Below, in pieces: positions 49,748 to 57,505 of a DNA stretch of 63,688 nt. Position numbers and translations under genes: made by a program. Source of the DNA: a virus; the IMG/VR virus record IMGVR_UViG_3300036785_000484, positions 1 to 63,688 of that record. One strand, given 5' to 3'. The stretch's first letter is position 1; each line of letters starts with the position of its first letter. Under the pieces are notes generated by a model, which worked only from the letters and a program-made list of their open reading frames with translations, was not told where the DNA came from and searched no databases.

Positions 49748-50205
49748 GGCAGCCGGGTGACGTCAGCGTCCAGCGTGATCGTGCCCTGCACCAGGGTGAT
49801 GACCGGGTCTGGGTTAGTCGGGTCGCTGATCTGGCAGTCCCATACCCCGGTGTAGGTCTGGATCTGCTGGGTGGCGCCGGTCTGGGGGTTGGTGCTTCTC
49901 CGTATGGTCCCGGTCCCGGCCAGCCGGGCGGTGTCGACTGACGATAAAACGACAGCAGCAGGTCCACTGCCGACCGGGGGCGTGATCAGAAACGACGCGT
50001 CGATCGGGGTGGAAGGGTTACGGTCCTTACGTACCTGAGCGTTCCAGTCCATGCCCGTGACGAGCGAGGTCGGCGCGGTGATCTGAATGGTGAGGGTGTC
50101 GCCGCCGTAGGCGGCGATGTCGACCTCCTGAGGCCTGGTGTCGATGGTCTCCGCAGCCGCTACAGGCTCAACTTCCAGACGCTGCTCAGGGGACATAGGG
50201 CACAT
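49744..50205 (-). CDS. Structural beta-sandwich protein
   Basis: A 153-residue protein and first gene of the leftward fibre cassette. It has a beta-sandwich pattern (GGDTLTIQITAPTSLVTGMD, then VWDCQISDP) typical of small phage tail proteins. ATG 50205 or 50196 is likely; upstream extension gives a Cys/Arg-rich implausible N terminus. It is divergent from the lysin gene. Confidence 0.65.
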   Translation of the reverse strand: MCPMSPEQRLEVEPVAAAETIDTRPQEVDIAAYGGDTLTIQITAPTSLVTGMDWNAQVRKDRNPSTPIDASFLITPPVGSGPAAVVLSSVDTARLAGTGTIRRSTNPQTGATQQIQTYTGVWDCQISDPTNPDPVITLVQGTITLDADVTRLP

Positions 50206-50288
50206 GGTCGCAGATTCAGACGGGGCCGGATCATTGACACGCCAGCAATCGACCGGGCAGCACCTGCGCTGTGTGCGACCATCAGGCC
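50206..50288. promoter_or_regulatory. Divergent control region
   Basis: The 83 bp between the leftward fibre cassette and the rightward lysin gene must carry both promoters, unless transcription enters from further away. No clear -10/-35 pair is visible; CATTGACAC at 50232-50240 includes a TTGACA-like hexamer on the plus strand. Confidence 0.35.
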
Positions 50289-52586
50289 GTGTCACATTAC
50301 ACACCCGATGACATCGCGCTGGGTATCATCGCCGAGGGACAGCGGCGCGGGGTCACCCAGAAGGGCATCCAGATCGCCATCTCCACCGGCCTGGTGGAGA
50401 GCAACTTGACGATGTACGCCAACCACGCGGACCCGGAAAGCCTCACCTACCCGCACGACGCCATCGGCTCCGATGCCAACAGTGTCGGGGTGTTCCAGCA
50501 GCGCGACCCGTGGTGGGGCAACTGCTATGAGCGCATGCACGTCCCCGACAGCTCCGGCCTGTTCTTCGACTCGCTGGTGGATCAGCGAATCGGCGGCGAT
50601 GACTACAACACCAACGCCACCACCCCCGGCGGCTGGGCGCAGATGGTGCAGCAGAGCGCATACCCGGACCGCTACGACGAACGGTATCCGGAGGCGTGTG
50701 AGATCTATGACCGCCTGGTAGGTCAAACAACGGGAGGAGCCCCGCTCGTGGGTGAGAAGGTACTGGCCTATGACCACAGCATCGTGCCGCAGGAGACCGG
50801 CTACTGGTGCGGCCCGGCTAGCGCGCAGGTCTGCCTGAACATCCGGGGCATCTATGTCCCCGAATCCCAACTAGCCGAGGAGTGCGGCACCGACCAGGGC
50901 GGCACCGACTATGTGGCGCTGATCGAACGGTGCCTGGACCCGAGACTCCCGGAAGCCAACTACACCAGCGTCGACGCCCCCCACGACCCACCCACCGCCG
51001 ACGAGAAGGACCGGCTGTGGGACGGCATCCTGCGGTCCATCAACTCCGGGTACGGGATCGTGATGAACTGGGTCGCCCCACCGGCGAACTACCCGGTTGG
51101 GATCAAAGGGTCACAGTCCCCCAGCTACGGCGGCGGGACCATCTACCACTACGTCACCTGCGCCGGTTACGACGACAACCCCGCTCAGCGGGCGGTGTGG
51201 ATCGCCGACTCCGGTTTTCAGCCGTTCGGCTACTGGATGAGCTTCGACCAGTGCGCCACCCTGATCCCACCCAAAGCAGCGTGCTACGCCAACCTGCCCC
51301 ACCCCACCTCGGAGGCACCGGTGCCTGACTACGTCCGACTCGACTACGAGCAGAAATGCGGACCCATCGACCCGGCCACCGGGTACGGCACCGGCTGGCC
51401 GCAGCTGGGTGTCAACGAGCAGGGTCAGAACCTGTACCTGGTGGACGCGCTGTCCGACATCCTGCATCTGCTGGAGCAGGGCAAGTCGTCGGTGCACTGG
51501 CGCGCTGAGTACGCCGCGCCCAAGACCCCGCTCGACTACGCGAAGCTGGACTACGAGCAGAACGCCGGACCGGTCGGCGAAGACGGCTACGGGCACGGCT
51601 GGCCGCAGCTGGGTGGCCGTAGCATCACCGACGCGGTCGCGCACATCAAGAACACCCTGGCGGGTGGTGAGCCCCCTTTCCCCCCTAACCCCGGCGGAGG
51701 GGGGTCCGGGCGGTTAGCGATCCTGACGTTCGCCGGGACCTGGGCGGCACCGGGGGTCGGGTTCCCCAGCGATGTGGCTCAGGCCTGCGCCGACGTGGCT
51801 GACGAGGTCCCCGTCCAGGCACCGTGGAGCTTCGGTAAGCCGGTGAGCTACGCCGAATCTGTGAGGATCGGTGTGGACTGGGCGGTGGACTGGACCCTGA
51901 CCCACGCCGACCGACCGGTCATCCTCGGCGGATACAGCCAGGGCGGCGAGGCGGCGGCCCGGGTCCGGATGGAGTTCGAACCCGGCGGTCGGCTCGCGCA
52001 GCTGCACCCCAACTATGTCGCCGGGTACGTGTTCGGGAACCCGTCCCGCCACCTGGAGAAGACGTTCCACGGCGGGCCGCCGACCGACGGTGAAGGGATC
52101 GCCCAGTTCCGGCTGCCGCTGCTCGGGGACGAGTGGTGCGAACTGGTCGACACCTACGACATGTACGCCGGGGTGCCCGCCACCCTGACCGGGGAAATCA
52201 TGCGGGACGTGTACACGCTCTGCACCGAACTGGAGCTCGGCGGCGGTTTCGAGGAGACATTCGTCGCCAACTGCCTCGCGCTGCTCGGCAACCTCGACGG
52301 GGACGCCTACGACGACGTGAAACGCGGCATGTACCGGCACGGCATCGACATCGAGGAAGCGCAGCTGCTCCCCGAGGCCGTGATCAACCCACTCACGGAC
52401 CGGCTGATCTCCGTCAAAGGCATCGCCGCCGCCATCCAGGCGTGCGTGCTGGGGATCCAGTTCATCTGCTGGCAGCCACCCACCGCCCCGCACATAGAAT
52501 ATGGAATCAGAGAAGTTTTCCCGGGCCAAACCTACGTTCAGCTGGCCATACAGCACGTACATCATTGGGCCGCAGTGCGGGTGTAG
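50289..52586 (+). CDS. Fused endolysin: LysA-type domains plus LysB esterase
   Basis: A 765-residue multidomain lysis enzyme. Residues 1-145: lysozyme/transglycosylase-like, candidate catalytic Glu 37 (STGLVESNL) and GVFQQR near 67. Residues about 158-335: C39-like cysteine peptidase with Cys 174 (GYWCGPAS), His 287 (IYHYVT) and Asp 308. Residues 347-375 and 416-445: two copies of a YVRLDYEQ to GWPQLG wall-binding-like motif. A Gly/Pro linker leads to a cutinase-like LysB esterase (474-765): nucleophile Ser 550 in GGYSQGG, Asp about 621-624, His 735 (APHIEYG). LysB enzymes cut mycolyl-arabinogalactan ester bonds. GTG 50289; GTG 50271 would add six residues. Confidence 0.9.
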   Translation: MSHYTPDDIALGIIAEGQRRGVTQKGIQIAISTGLVESNLTMYANHADPESLTYPHDAIGSDANSVGVFQQRDPWWGNCYERMHVPDSSGLFFDSLVDQRIGGDDYNTNATTPGGWAQMVQQSAYPDRYDERYPEACEIYDRLVGQTTGGAPLVGEKVLAYDHSIVPQETGYWCGPASAQVCLNIRGIYVPESQLAEECGTDQGGTDYVALIERCLDPRLPEANYTSVDAPHDPPTADEKDRLWDGILRSINSGYGIVMNWVAPPANYPVGIKGSQSPSYGGGTIYHYVTCAGYDDNPAQRAVWIADSGFQPFGYWMSFDQCATLIPPKAACYANLPHPTSEAPVPDYVRLDYEQKCGPIDPATGYGTGWPQLGVNEQGQNLYLVDALSDILHLLEQGKSSVHWRAEYAAPKTPLDYAKLDYEQNAGPVGEDGYGHGWPQLGGRSITDAVAHIKNTLAGGEPPFPPNPGGGGSGRLAILTFAGTWAAPGVGFPSDVAQACADVADEVPVQAPWSFGKPVSYAESVRIGVDWAVDWTLTHADRPVILGGYSQGGEAAARVRMEFEPGGRLAQLHPNYVAGYVFGNPSRHLEKTFHGGPPTDGEGIAQFRLPLLGDEWCELVDTYDMYAGVPATLTGEIMRDVYTLCTELELGGGFEETFVANCLALLGNLDGDAYDDVKRGMYRHGIDIEEAQLLPEAVINPLTDRLISVKGIAAAIQACVLGIQFICWQPPTAPHIEYGIREVFPGQTYVQLAIQHVHHWAAVRV

Positions 52587-52596
52587 TATCACATTT
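52584..52596 (+). promoter_or_regulatory. -10 box for leaderless HNH gene
   Basis: TAGTAT at 52584-52589 lies 7 nt before GTG 52597 and overlaps the lysin stop codon. The arrangement parallels that before the other NUMOD4-HNH gene at 33832. Confidence 0.45.
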
Positions 52597-53169
52597 GTGT
52601 CAGCTGAGGAATGGCGGTCGGTAGTCGGCTGGGAGGACCTGTACGAAGTCAGCTCACTTGGCCGGGTACGTGTTCTCGACAGGATCATCCAACGGCATGG
52701 TCGGCCACAGAAGCATGGCGGGAATCTCGGCGGCAGCTATGTGAAGCGCGGTCATCTGCTCTCGCCATATAGGACACCGCCGATGGACTACCTCACCGTG
52801 AACTTGGAGCGGGGGGATGAAAAGCGCCGCGTGCGCATTCACACGCTGGTGATCGAAGCGTTTGTCGGGCCACGGCCAGGCGGCCTTGAGGCGTGTCACG
52901 GTCCCGGCGGCTCAGACGATAACAGCCGTCCGAATCTCAGATGGGACACCAGACGCGAGAATATGTTGGACGAGGTACGTCACGGCACCCACCACAACGC
53001 CGTGAAGACGCACTGCAAGCGCAACCATGAGTTCACGCCCGAGAACACCAGGATCAATCCCACCAGCGGGTCGCGCCAATGTCGGCGCTGTGTCTACGAG
53101 GGGAATAAGGCGCGTATCTTGGCTAAGGCGTCGGCGGTTCTGCCGGGGGTGGCGGCGGAGCCGGGGTGA
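52597..53169 (+). CDS. NUMOD4-HNH homing endonuclease
   Basis: A 190-residue homing endonuclease with the same plan as the one at 33832: NUMOD4 (EEWRSVVGWEDLYEVSSLGR) then HNH (HTLVIEAFVG, EACHGPGGSDDNSRPNLRWD, N-x3-D-VRHG) and a Cys-rich C terminus (CKRNHEFT, CRRC). The frame is open back to 52501 inside the lysin gene, but GTG 52597 matches the domain start and the -10 box. Its 3' end overlaps the convergent secreted-protein gene by 47 bp, so it was probably inserted here. Confidence 0.87.
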   Translation: MSAEEWRSVVGWEDLYEVSSLGRVRVLDRIIQRHGRPQKHGGNLGGSYVKRGHLLSPYRTPPMDYLTVNLERGDEKRRVRIHTLVIEAFVGPRPGGLEACHGPGGSDDNSRPNLRWDTRRENMLDEVRHGTHHNAVKTHCKRNHEFTPENTRINPTSGSRQCRRCVYEGNKARILAKASAVLPGVAAEPG

Positions 53170-53590
53170 GACCCGGCGGTGGCCATTGATCCTGAGGGGT
53201 CGGACCCGTTATCGCCCACGGCACACCCCACCCATCCGGGATCACATCGGGGTCGGGACGGCCAGGGTGATCCGGCTGGCCGGGGAACACCCGCCAGCAC
53301 TGCCACATCTGCGCGATGGGGATGAACCCGCCCCATTCACAGTGAATGTGGCCCTCGATGGTGAAATTGAAGTCGCAGTAGCCGCCACCGGCGCCGAGGA
53401 CGTTGACGGCGGTCCCCACACCGGGGCAGAGCAGGAGTGCCGCCGCACCGGGAGTCAGGCCGGGGCTGATGCCCGGCTCACCGCCGAGACCGTTCCCGCT
53501 ACCTCCCGGGTCACCCGACGCAGTCGGGGCAGGCAGCAGGATGACCAGTCCAGCCAGGGCCGCGAAGGCAAGCCTGGCTGGACTGGTCAT
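53123..53590 (-). CDS. Secreted protein with signal peptide
   Basis: A 155-residue leftward protein with a Sec-type signal: short basic start, hydrophobic LAFAALAGLVILLPA and a likely cut after ASG/A near residue 26. The mature part has paired cysteines (CPGVGTAVNVLGAGGGYCDF, then HIHCEWGG) and a Pro-rich tail. Similar small exported proteins with an HxHCE motif occur in mycobacteria and their phages. Role unknown, perhaps envelope modification or superinfection exclusion. Confidence 0.75.
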   Translation of the reverse strand: MTSPARLAFAALAGLVILLPAPTASGDPGGSGNGLGGEPGISPGLTPGAAALLLCPGVGTAVNVLGAGGGYCDFNFTIEGHIHCEWGGFIPIAQMWQCWRVFPGQPDHPGRPDPDVIPDGWGVPWAITGPTPQDQWPPPGLTPAPPPPPAEPPTP

Positions 53591-53650
53591 CCCCGAAGTA
53601 TCAGCGCGCCATCCACACCGGCCGGGTTACCACGCCGACAATGTAAGCCC

Positions 53651-53959
53651 ATGACCGAACCCGAGCCCAAGCCGCCGTTGCTGCCCCGCTGGTTCGCCAC
53701 CAAGGGACCACAACCCGGCTGGCTGGCCGAGTACTGGTCGATGATCCTGGCGGTGCTCAGCGCGGTGGTGGTGCTGCTCAACACCCTCGTCACCGTGCAG
53801 GGGATGAGCGTCACGACCGAGAAATGGGTGAACGCCGTGGTGGCGTGGGTCGCGGCGGGCGCGCTGTTCCTGCAGAGCCGGTATAAGAACGTGGGCGCTA
53901 TCGCGAAGTGGCGCGCCCAGGTGCGTGCCGAGGAGGCCGAGAAGCCGACGGAGGGCTAG
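53651..53959 (+). CDS. Holin (putative)
   Basis: A 102-residue protein with two predicted membrane helices, about 29-50 (SMILAVLSAVVVLLNTLVTV) and 61-79 (WVNAVVAWVAAGALFLQSRY), and a charged C-terminal tail. Size, two-helix layout and position near the endolysin fit a holin that releases the lysin. Longer in-frame starts overlap the secreted-protein gene antisense and are rejected. Confidence 0.75.
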   Translation: MTEPEPKPPLLPRWFATKGPQPGWLAEYWSMILAVLSAVVVLLNTLVTVQGMSVTTEKWVNAVVAWVAAGALFLQSRYKNVGAIAKWRAQVRAEEAEKPTEG

Positions 53960-54222
53960 GCCGTGCGGGGCTGGTACAGCGGGGGCAGCTCGTCGTCCAG
54001 TTCGTTCTTGATCTGATAGATACGCGGGGTGGAGAGCCCGGTCTCCTCACGGACCGGGGTGACAGTCACTCCCTCATCGAACGCGTCACGGATCGCTGAG
54101 CGCAGTCTCAGCTCCGACTCCCACGCCAGCTGACGCTTCTCGTCCAGGTCAGCCGCCGCCGACCGGAGAAGCGCACGGTGCCGTTCCTCCACCTCAGGCG
54201 GTGCGCCCTTTCGATTAGCCAT
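53956..54222 (-). CDS. Small helix-turn-helix protein
   Basis: An 88-residue charged protein with a C-terminal helix-turn-helix: GVTVTPVREETGLSTPRIYQ. The N-terminal two thirds is a long charged helix probably used to dimerise. A TATAGT box lies 8 nt before ATG 54222, which suggests a leaderless message. It may regulate the divergent gene or itself. Confidence 0.7.
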   Translation of the reverse strand: MANRKGAPPEVEERHRALLRSAAADLDEKRQLAWESELRLRSAIRDAFDEGVTVTPVREETGLSTPRIYQIKNELDDELPPLYQPRTA

Positions 54223-54272
54223 AAAAGGTGACTATACCCCGCTATCAATTAAAACGCTAAACTAGCTAACTT
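54223..54272. promoter_or_regulatory. Divergent AT-rich promoter region
   Basis: This 50 bp AT-rich gap serves two leaderless-type genes. On the minus strand TATAGT (complement of 54231-54236) is 8 nt before ATG 54222; on the plus strand TAAACT (54258-54263) is 9 nt before ATG 54273. The minus strand also reads AATTGATAGCGGGGTATAGT, which resembles cassette A. Confidence 0.5.
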
Positions 54273-54650
54273 ATGGTTGCCCGCTGCCCAGTCAAGGGAT
54301 GTGTTAAACAGGTCTACGCCCTAGGGCTTTGTAAGCGTCACTGGGACAAACAGCGTCGTTATGGCGACGTGAATCACGAACGACCTCGTCGCGAGAGTCA
54401 CTGGGCGTGGCGGGGTGATCAAGTTAGCTCGGGAGGAGTTCACGCCCGGCTCCGGGTATGGCATGGACCGGCCCGGCAGTATCCCTGTGTTGACTGCGGC
54501 GAGCCTGCCCTGGATTGGTCATTTAATGGCGGGCCAGGATTCAGTACCGATCTTGACCAGTACAAACCGAGGTGCCGGAAATGCCATTCCACAATGGACC
54601 GAAAACTAGGCTGCTGGTACCGCGCTACCAATAACCCAAACCTGGACTAG
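54273..54650 (+). CDS. HNH-type zinc protein
   Basis: A 125-residue protein. The N terminus is a short zinc finger (CPVKGCVKQVYALGLCKRHW). The C-terminal half has HNH-like features: C-x2-C (CVDCGEPALDWSF), a STDLDQYKPRCRKCHSTMD block with Cys-x2-Cys-His. Similar proteins are annotated as HNH endonucleases in actinophages. It may be a homing enzyme or DNA-packaging accessory factor. No ribosome binding site; a -10 box lies 9 nt upstream. Confidence 0.75.
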   Translation: MVARCPVKGCVKQVYALGLCKRHWDKQRRYGDVNHERPRRESHWAWRGDQVSSGGVHARLRVWHGPARQYPCVDCGEPALDWSFNGGPGFSTDLDQYKPRCRKCHSTMDRKLGCWYRATNNPNLD

Positions 54651-54701
54651 ACTAGACCTTGGCCTGGCAAGCGGCCAGCCCCCTCCGAGAGGACCACGAC
54701 G

Positions 54702-55088
54702 ATGCCGACACAGACCGCCATGATGACGGTGGCGGAACTCACCTGCACCCGATCGTTCCTGGGGTTTTCGCAGACCCAGCTGGCCCGGCACCTGCAGATT
54801 GACCTGCGCCGATTGCAGCGGATGGAGAAGGGTGAGGAAGCCATCCCGTCCGGGATCGTGACCGAGATCGACGACATCTACGAGGAGACCGAGAACCTGG
54901 TCAACAACCTGATCCTGCAGTACCGGCGGAAACTCAAGAAGGCGGAGGAGACCGGGGATGATGTGATCCTCATTACCCAACGGGACGCGGAAGCGACCGG
55001 AAGGTATCCGGCGTCTTGGCACCGGGCTGTCGCCGCCCGCGTCGTCAGCGCGGTCCCCGGTCTCGTTATCGACTACGAACCCATCTAA
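54702..55088 (+). CDS. Helix-turn-helix regulator (XRE/DUF1870-like)
   Basis: A 128-residue protein with an N-terminal helix-turn-helix at about 9-45 (TVAELTCTRSFLGFSQTQLA, then LRRLQRMEKGEEAIP) and a C-terminal helical and alpha/beta part (residues 55-128). The arrangement resembles YdiL/DUF1870 proteins, a family that includes regulators of anti-defence operons, but this match is by eye. Its leader (TTGGCCTGG, GGCCAGCCC, GAGAGGACCAC) loosely resembles that of cassette B. It ends in overlap with the convergent gene at 55085. Confidence 0.65.
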   Translation: MPTQTAMMTVAELTCTRSFLGFSQTQLARHLQIDLRRLQRMEKGEEAIPSGIVTEIDDIYEETENLVNNLILQYRRKLKKAEETGDDVILITQRDAEATGRYPASWHRAVAARVVSAVPGLVIDYEPI

Positions 55089-56113
55089 CCCCGCCACTGC
55101 TTGATCTCCTCCTCATCCGCGAACGCCCCCGGGCAGCCCGCCGCCCCCAGGGAATGCCCGAACTGATCCATCCCGCCGGTCCCGGTCAGCCCGTGCCAGC
55201 CTTCCCCGCAGACCGGGCAGCGCTCCACATAGTCCCGCGCGTAGTCGTCCCGGGGACCCGAATCGAGCTGCTCGTTGACCAGCTCGTCTATCGCGTCCAG
55301 AACCTCCTGCTCGTCGTTCCCGGTCTTGGGAGCCCGCCTCGGGTCCCGCCGCCGGTTATAGCGGCTCCCAGGCGGAAATTCGCGTAGCCGGGCCGGGTCG
55401 GCGTACCGCTGGAACGCGGTCAGGGTGTCGTCCACCGTGTAGCGGGGCATCTGAGGCTGTCGGCTCACGGTCACCGGTCCCTCATAGAGCGGGGTCAGTC
55501 CTTCCAACCGTCGGACCGTGTTGGGGCTCAGCATGGTCGCCAGCAGCTCCGCCGGGATACCGAACGCGGCCGCGATCTGCTCCCGGTTCAATGGGACCGC
55601 CTCGGTGAAGTCGATAGTGTGCGGCCAGGACAGCAGCGGCTGACCGGAGTGGAACCGGATCTCGTGCAGCTCGGCGTCCCGGGTCCGCTCACTGAGCAGG
55701 CGTCGAGGATCAGGACAGCCCTGAATCTCGGTCCGATCACTGATCTGATAGTCACCCGGGTGGCAGGTGTTCCCCGGCAGCGCGTACCAGTCCAGCCCGG
55801 GGCAGCCCCACCACACCACGTAGCAGTCGATGCGCTCCGAGTCCACGAACCGGCGTTGCAAGTCGGGGAACTCGGTCACCCGTCGGGTGGTGATCATCCG
55901 GAACGCAGGCGGGTTGAGCAGCGTGGTGTCCGGGTCACGGGACCGGTTGAACGTGACACTGGCCTCCTCGATATCGTCCGGTCGGTCGGCGGCATGCACA
56001 GGCTGATCGCCGACCGGGAGGCGCATCTTCCACCAGTGCCAGTCGCCGTGCAGCAGCTCGCTGTTCCTCGGGTAGCGCGGCAGCTCGTGCGGGCGCAGCA
56101 GGATGCGCGTCAT
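55085..56113 (-). CDS. Hypothetical protein with zinc-like C terminus
   Basis: A 342-residue protein. Residues about 25-140 show strand-rich segments; about 165-210 contain LNREQIAAAFGIPAELL, a motif also seen in several unrelated phage proteins; the C terminus (CPVCGEGWHGLTG, then GCPGAFA) is a metal-site pattern frequent at the ends of actinophage proteins of unknown function. ATG 56113 shares one base with the upstream stop (TGATG). Confidence 0.7.
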   Translation of the reverse strand: MTRILLRPHELPRYPRNSELLHGDWHWWKMRLPVGDQPVHAADRPDDIEEASVTFNRSRDPDTTLLNPPAFRMITTRRVTEFPDLQRRFVDSERIDCYVVWWGCPGLDWYALPGNTCHPGDYQISDRTEIQGCPDPRRLLSERTRDAELHEIRFHSGQPLLSWPHTIDFTEAVPLNREQIAAAFGIPAELLATMLSPNTVRRLEGLTPLYEGPVTVSRQPQMPRYTVDDTLTAFQRYADPARLREFPPGSRYNRRRDPRRAPKTGNDEQEVLDAIDELVNEQLDSGPRDDYARDYVERCPVCGEGWHGLTGTGGMDQFGHSLGAAGCPGAFADEEEIKQWRG

Positions 56114-56370
56114 CAGCCGTAGTCCCACTCTCGTTCACACCCCGGGAAGCAAGTCCGGTCCTGATGACACCGGGAACAGTCGTACCGGCACCACGGACCC
56201 CAATAGCTCGGCTCGATAGTGTCGAATAGCACCCAGTCATGCGGAAGATGGGCCCGGCAGCCGAAGCACCACCTCATCCTGCCCGGTTTCCGTCTGACCT
56301 CCCGGAACGGGCCAGTCGTGCAGATATGGCCGATGGTCCGGTCGCCTTCCGCGATCGGGTAACAGCTCAC
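56113..56370 (-). CDS. Cysteine-rich zinc protein
   Basis: An 85-residue protein with Cys-x2-Cys (CFGCRAHLPHDW) and a second set (CSRCHQDRTCFPGC), enough for two metal sites. A Trp/Tyr-rich middle (EPSYWGPWCRYDC) separates them. Small proteins of this type are common in actinophage early regions. ATGA overlap on both sides. Confidence 0.7.
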   Translation of the reverse strand: MSCYPIAEGDRTIGHICTTGPFREVRRKPGRMRWCFGCRAHLPHDWVLFDTIEPSYWGPWCRYDCSRCHQDRTCFPGCEREWDYG

Positions 56371-56864
56371 CGCCGCCCCTTCGGGACCGGCATGGTCACC
56401 TCGTCGGTCGGCTGGAACGAGACCCCGTTCTCCCGCTGCACCGGACGGGTGGACGGGTTCTCGCCGGAGCGCACGATCAGCCCGAGCGCGTGCGACCAGC
56501 CGGGATGCTCAGTCGCGAAATGGTGGCAGCGTCGGCACAGATGCAGAATGTTCGCCGGATGCCATCGCCCACCCACCCCGCGGGACTTGCGGTGGTGCAT
56601 CTCCTGGCCGGTCATCTTCATGCAGAACTCACAAATGCCCCCGGACCGGCCGGAGACAGCGGCCCGGGTGGAGGTCTCCGTCCAGACCGGGCCGAGCTGA
56701 CCGGACATCCGGCAGTCCATCCCCACCGAGTCGGGATGTCTCAGCACCAGGCCGTGCTCGTCGGTGCGGACGGGGTTCAGGCAGACCGGGCACAGCACAG
56801 CTGCTCCTCTCCGGGTGGGATGCCGCCGGGGCGCTGGATGGGTCTCGGACCCCGAGGTCGTCAT
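56367..56864 (-). CDS. HNH endonuclease
   Basis: A 165-residue protein with a classical HNH fold: an N-terminal CPVCLNP pair, then CEFCMKMTGQEMHHRKSRGV with the first catalytic His, and WHPANILHLCRRCHHFATEHP with the remaining His and zinc-binding cysteines. ATG 56864 is preferred over a Pro/Arg-rich upstream reading; ATG 56876 is possible. It may nick DNA during replication, packaging or homing. Confidence 0.85.
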   Translation of the reverse strand: MTTSGSETHPAPRRHPTRRGAAVLCPVCLNPVRTDEHGLVLRHPDSVGMDCRMSGQLGPVWTETSTRAAVSGRSGGICEFCMKMTGQEMHHRKSRGVGGRWHPANILHLCRRCHHFATEHPGWSHALGLIVRSGENPSTRPVQRENGVSFQPTDEVTMPVPKGRR

Positions 56865-56953
56865 TGGACCGTCCATCGTTTCCGTTGGTGCCGGGGAGAT
56901 TCGCGATGTTAGAAGACCCGGCTCCGGTGACGTTGACGCCCCGGCGGCACGCT

Positions 56954-57133
56954 TCATGGGGCGGGATAGTTCGCGGCGACCCAGGCGCGGCCCGCCCGCC
57001 GCGCCGCACCCTTGTTGGTGTAGTCGCTCCGTGGGGACACGAAGCACGCCCCGTTGCTGGACTGGTACACCCAGCGCCAACCCCGGTCGGTCTCCTCCAC
57101 ATCGACATCGACGTGGTTCATGCTGCTGGTCAT
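56954..57133 (-). CDS. Small protein of YegP-like pattern
   Basis: A 59-residue protein with WRWVYQSSNGACFVSPRSDY and KGAARRAGRAW. The strand-turn-strand followed by S-x-Y-x2-K-x2-A helix resembles the short repeat of YegP/DUF1508 proteins. ATG 57133 makes an ATGA overlap with the upstream gene. Confidence 0.6.
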   Translation of the reverse strand: MTSSMNHVDVDVEETDRGWRWVYQSSNGACFVSPRSDYTNKGAARRAGRAWVAANYPAP

Positions 57134-57351
57134 CGACGCTCCTGCAGGAGCCGATAGATCGCGCCGAGCATGTGCGCGCACGCGGCCATCGCCTGGTCGC
57201 CGCTTAGCGCGGCCATCGCCTGGTCGTAGTGCCAGAAGTGATCCGGTCTCGGCCCGCCGTTGTCCATGTCCATCCGTTGCCTTTCGCTTTCGCTCGACAG
57301 CCAGTATTCGGCGTCCATCCGGTGCGTCGGGTGCGCCATGATCTGCGACAT
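57130..57351 (-). CDS. Hypothetical protein
   Basis: A 73-residue protein rich in Met, His and Gln (HRMDAEYWLSSESERQRMDM; DQAMAALSGDQAMAACAHML). A short repeat, DQAMAA, occurs twice. ATG 57351 is preferred; upstream reading is Gly/Asp/Arg-rich shadow. Function unknown. Confidence 0.65.
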   Translation of the reverse strand: MSQIMAHPTHRMDAEYWLSSESERQRMDMDNGGPRPDHFWHYDQAMAALSGDQAMAACAHMLGAIYRLLQERR

Positions 57352-57368
57352 GCTGACCGCACCGGCCT

Positions 57369-57497
57369 TCACGGCAGGTCCGGGATCGCGGCCAGCATCC
57401 GGCGCAGCAGCACCGGGTCGGTCACGGTCGGGATCGCCTGCAGCACCCGAACCGCCAGCTCCGTCAGCTCGAACATCGTGATCTCCTCCTCGCTCAT
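57369..57497 (-). CDS. Small helical protein
   Basis: A 42-residue protein, mostly one or two amphipathic helices (MFELTELAVRVLQAIPTVTD, then LLRRMLAAIP). ATG 57497 has AGGGAG upstream. Its size and leucine content suggest a protein-binding role; unknown. Confidence 0.55.
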   Translation of the reverse strand: MSEEEITMFELTELAVRVLQAIPTVTDPVLLRRMLAAIPDLP

Positions 57498-57505
57498 GTC
57501 GCTCC

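Noticed and set aside
45554-50205. Invertible segment flanked by recombinase sites
   Set aside because: I found no inverted repeat pair at the two ends and no recombinase gene nearby, so inversion is only noted as something to test.
55560-55640. Portal-like motif (AAAFGIPAELL) in the 342-residue protein as evidence for a second portal
   Set aside because: The motif is short and occurs in unrelated phage proteins; the rest of the protein lacks portal features and a true portal is encoded at 12041.
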